6,591 bases of DNA from Acidobacteriota bacterium (GTDB taxonomy: Bacteria > Acidobacteriota > Terriglobia > Terriglobales > Acidobacteriaceae). Position 1 is the first letter of the stretch, and the number at the start of each line of letters is the position of its first letter. The notes under the pieces are model-generated. The model worked only from the letters and a program-made list of their open reading frames with translations. It was not told the origin of the DNA and ran no database searches. This document shows, one piece after another, positions 4,453 to 6,591 of the stretch. The position numbers and the translations under genes are program-made. The stretch covers positions 1-6,591 of the forward strand of contig JAJYAE010000248.1 of assembly GCA_021779695.1 (NCBI GenBank). Reading direction: 5' to 3'.

Positions 4453-6591
4453 TCAAAGCGACGCAGAATGCGGCCACGCGGCTTTCGCGACCCGTACGAT
4501 GACTTCAGCGGTGCCGGCGAATGAGGTGTGTTGCGCGCGCACACGAACAATTCCGTATGATCCGGGCAGCGTTCGAATCCACACAGCTCCCATCCCGCCT
4601 GTCAGATTCAGATCGAATGGGTTGTCACCCACTATCTTTGCCGGGCCGTCGATCGTGAGTGTCACCACTCCGCCGCCAAATAGGCGCGGAGAGCCGAATT
4701 TGTCCACGATGCCAAATGCAAGTCGCGTGGAGTCTGCCCCGTCTCCGTGAAGATCCAAGTCATCGGCCTCACACCAGAGCCTGTCCTGGGTTGAATCGGA
4801 AGAAAAGAAACGTGACTGGACGAGCCGCCCTTTGGCATATCCGCGAATCTCGAGCTCAGGCTTGTTCGTGGCATTTAACTGCAAATACGCAAAGAAAGGC
4901 GGATAAACGGTATGTGGAAATCCAGTGCGGTCCGGTTGCAAGATGGAGTGCCGTACCCCATCGAGGAGTAGCTCAAGCTGCTCGCAATTGGAAAAGATGG
5001 CAGCCCGCTCGCCGGGTCCGGCAGGCTGATGCGTTCCGAAGTCCCAATAGAATGCGGGCGCAATCACCGGCCTTATGTTCGGACTGACCTGACTCTCATA
5101 AAATGCCGCACCCAGCTTGGGGATGCGAAAGAAGTCCGCTATGCCTGGATACTTCAGCCCATTGAATGCGTTGATGAGGCTTGGATAATCAAATGCGCAC
5201 CAGCCCAGCAGACCGGAACATGTTGGATACGTAGCAGCCCTATCATGCGCCTCGGCGTGAAACAACGCCTGGTCTTGCTGCACCGCGGGCTGGGCATTGC
5301 GGCGGTAGGTAAGGTCAAAGCCTTTAGCGGCCGGATAGTTGAATTGCCCAACAGCCTCAGCGACAAGATATGAGACTGCTGGTAATGGCGGCCGAATACC
5401 GACCTCGCCCGGAGACGCAGCATGATAGTCGTCAAACGCGAATACATCTTGATGCCATTCCTGCTTCCAGGTCTTTTCGGATGCAGGCGTCATTGTTCCG
5501 GAGGTCTGTCGCGTGCCGTCGAGTTGCAGTGCGATCGCCCTCGTTTGCGCATAAAGCGCCGGATCATTTGCCGACTCATTCAGGCGTACGCCCCAGATAA
5601 CCACAGAAGGGTGATTGCGATCGCGGAGAACCATTTCGCGCGCGTCGCGCAAAACGAGATCTTGCCACGCCTCTCCGCCGATGTACTGAAATCCTGGCAC
5701 CTCTTCCCACACCATCAGTCCAAGCTCATCGCACGCGTTCATAAATGCTTCTGACTGGGGATAGTGGGAGCAGCGCACGATATTGCAATTGAAACGCCGG
5801 CGCAGAAGTTCGGCGTCGCGTCGCATGGTTCGATTCGAAGCCGCAAAGCCAAAGTAGGGATACAGCTCATGGCGGTTCAGGCCAAACAATTGCAACCTTC
5901 TTCCATTCAGAAAGAATCCATCGACCTCGAATCGTGCGTCTCGGAACCCCGTCCTGGTTACGTGTCGATGCAGGGGCCTGTCGTCGACAAAGAGGGTGAC
6001 TTCGACGTCATACAACTCCGGATTCGACACATCCCACAGACCAATATTTCCGAGCTGTTCCATCGTGAGCGTGACTTCTGAATCAGGTTTTTCAATCCTG
6101 GCTCTTTTCGATGTGCTCACTATCCTGCGTCCTTCTTTGAACAGCGTGGCTTGGAGGCGGATCTCTGCCGGCAAGTGGCCGCCTGCATCGACGCGGCAGA
6201 ACAGATCGAGCCGTCGATTGTCGCCCAGGACATCCATCGGGCGAGCGAACACGCTGCGCACAAATATCTGAGGAAAAGCACGGAGGCTCACCGATCCATT
6301 GATTCCTCCCGGCAGCATGTAATCAATGGATACCGGACCTTTTAGTGATCCACTCGGCGGCACATCCAGCCATCGTGAGTCCACCTGCAGCGAGAGCGCG
6401 TTCTCGCCTTGGGTTACAAGATCCGTCACTTCGTATTCGAAGGGTAGGAATCCCCCCAGATGCTGGGGCAGGGCATGTCCATTCAGAGTTGGAGCTGCCC
6501 CAGCCATTACCCGCTCAAAGTGCAGAAACAGCCGAAGCTCTCGCATGTGCGGCGGGACGACAAAGGATCGCCGATAGGTCCAGACGCGCTC
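4453..6591 (-). CDS. Glycoside hydrolase family 2 enzyme (beta-galactosidase/glucuronidase type), 5' end cut
   Basis: The frame is open through the right window edge; 712 residues are visible, starting at ERVWTYRRSFVVPP, which is the usual GH2 sugar-binding jelly-roll motif, so the true start lies outside. Numbering from the edge, the domains are: sugar-binding domain about 1-110 (LNGHALPQHLGGFLPFEYEVT); Ig-like domain about 115-220; TIM barrel about 220-500 with GLNRHELYP and NIVRCSHYPQSEAF. The acid/base Glu339 is in WGVRLNES and the likely nucleophile Glu412 in YLVAEAVG; both catalytic residues are present. After the barrel come a DUF4982-like beta domain (about 510-590) and a C-terminal Ig-like domain (about 615-705: RLAFGIVDKFG, then GTAEVIVRV). 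GH2 enzymes hydrolyse terminal beta-linked galactose, glucuronate, mannose or related sugars with retention. The exact substrate cannot be read from the motifs. A signal peptide, if any, is outside the window. The beta-helix lipoprotein gene lies downstream on the same strand. Confidence 0.93.
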   Translation of the reverse strand, partial: ERVWTYRRSFVVPPHMRELRLFLHFERVMAGAAPTLNGHALPQHLGGFLPFEYEVTDLVTQGENALSLQVDSRWLDVPPSGSLKGPVSIDYMLPGGINGSVSLRAFPQIFVRSVFARPMDVLGDNRRLDLFCRVDAGGHLPAEIRLQATLFKEGRRIVSTSKRARIEKPDSEVTLTMEQLGNIGLWDVSNPELYDVEVTLFVDDRPLHRHVTRTGFRDARFEVDGFFLNGRRLQLFGLNRHELYPYFGFAASNRTMRRDAELLRRRFNCNIVRCSHYPQSEAFMNACDELGLMVWEEVPGFQYIGGEAWQDLVLRDAREMVLRDRNHPSVVIWGVRLNESANDPALYAQTRAIALQLDGTRQTSGTMTPASEKTWKQEWHQDVFAFDDYHAASPGEVGIRPPLPAVSYLVAEAVGQFNYPAAKGFDLTYRRNAQPAVQQDQALFHAEAHDRAATYPTCSGLLGWCAFDYPSLINAFNGLKYPGIADFFRIPKLGAAFYESQVSPNIRPVIAPAFYWDFGTHQPAGPGERAAIFSNCEQLELLLDGVRHSILQPDRTGFPHTVYPPFFAYLQLNATNKPELEIRGYAKGRLVQSRFFSSDSTQDRLWCEADDLDLHGDGADSTRLAFGIVDKFGSPRLFGGGVVTLTIDGPAKIVGDNPFDLNLTGGMGAVWIRTLPGSYGIVRVRAQHTSFAGTAEVIVRVAKAAWPHSASL

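Overview
The window looks like a chromosomal piece of a moderately GC-rich Gram-negative bacterium. Acidobacteriota (Terriglobia/Acidobacteriaceae type) fits best: RNase R with this S1 region and basic tail, a small DUF4870/Tic20-like membrane protein, YggX, and large secreted carbohydrate-active proteins. This is judged from protein style alone and no database was consulted.

Left part (1-1931) is housekeeping. It starts inside the 3' half of an RNase R gene (+, truncated by the window edge). The gene converges after about 20 bp on a small three-helix membrane protein gene (-). A 192-bp divergent intergenic region separates that gene from yggX (+, Fe(II)-trafficking / Fe-S protection protein). 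A GC-rich hairpin and a complete tRNA-Pro(GGG) with encoded CCA follow. The RNase R reading frame carries an in-frame, low-complexity insertion built on a near-perfect 37-bp palindrome, much like a palindromic repeat that has colonised a coding gene.

Middle part (1932-2407) has no convincing gene. It holds several hairpins, a degenerate second copy of the last 19 bases of tRNA-Pro (2121-2139), and a nested inverted repeat (2234-2300). The duplicate stops exactly where the tRNA stops, as expected of an attachment-site scar, so this stretch may be the boundary between core chromosome and an accessory segment.

Right part (2408-6591) is on the minus strand. A glycoside hydrolase family 2 enzyme (5' end outside the window) lies upstream of a putative lipoprotein with a right-handed parallel beta-helix, with 290 bp between them. 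Together they suggest processing of a complex polysaccharide at the cell envelope. The substrate cannot be deduced. Apart from the palindromic insertion and the tRNA-end duplication, nothing in the window looks like a wholly new system.
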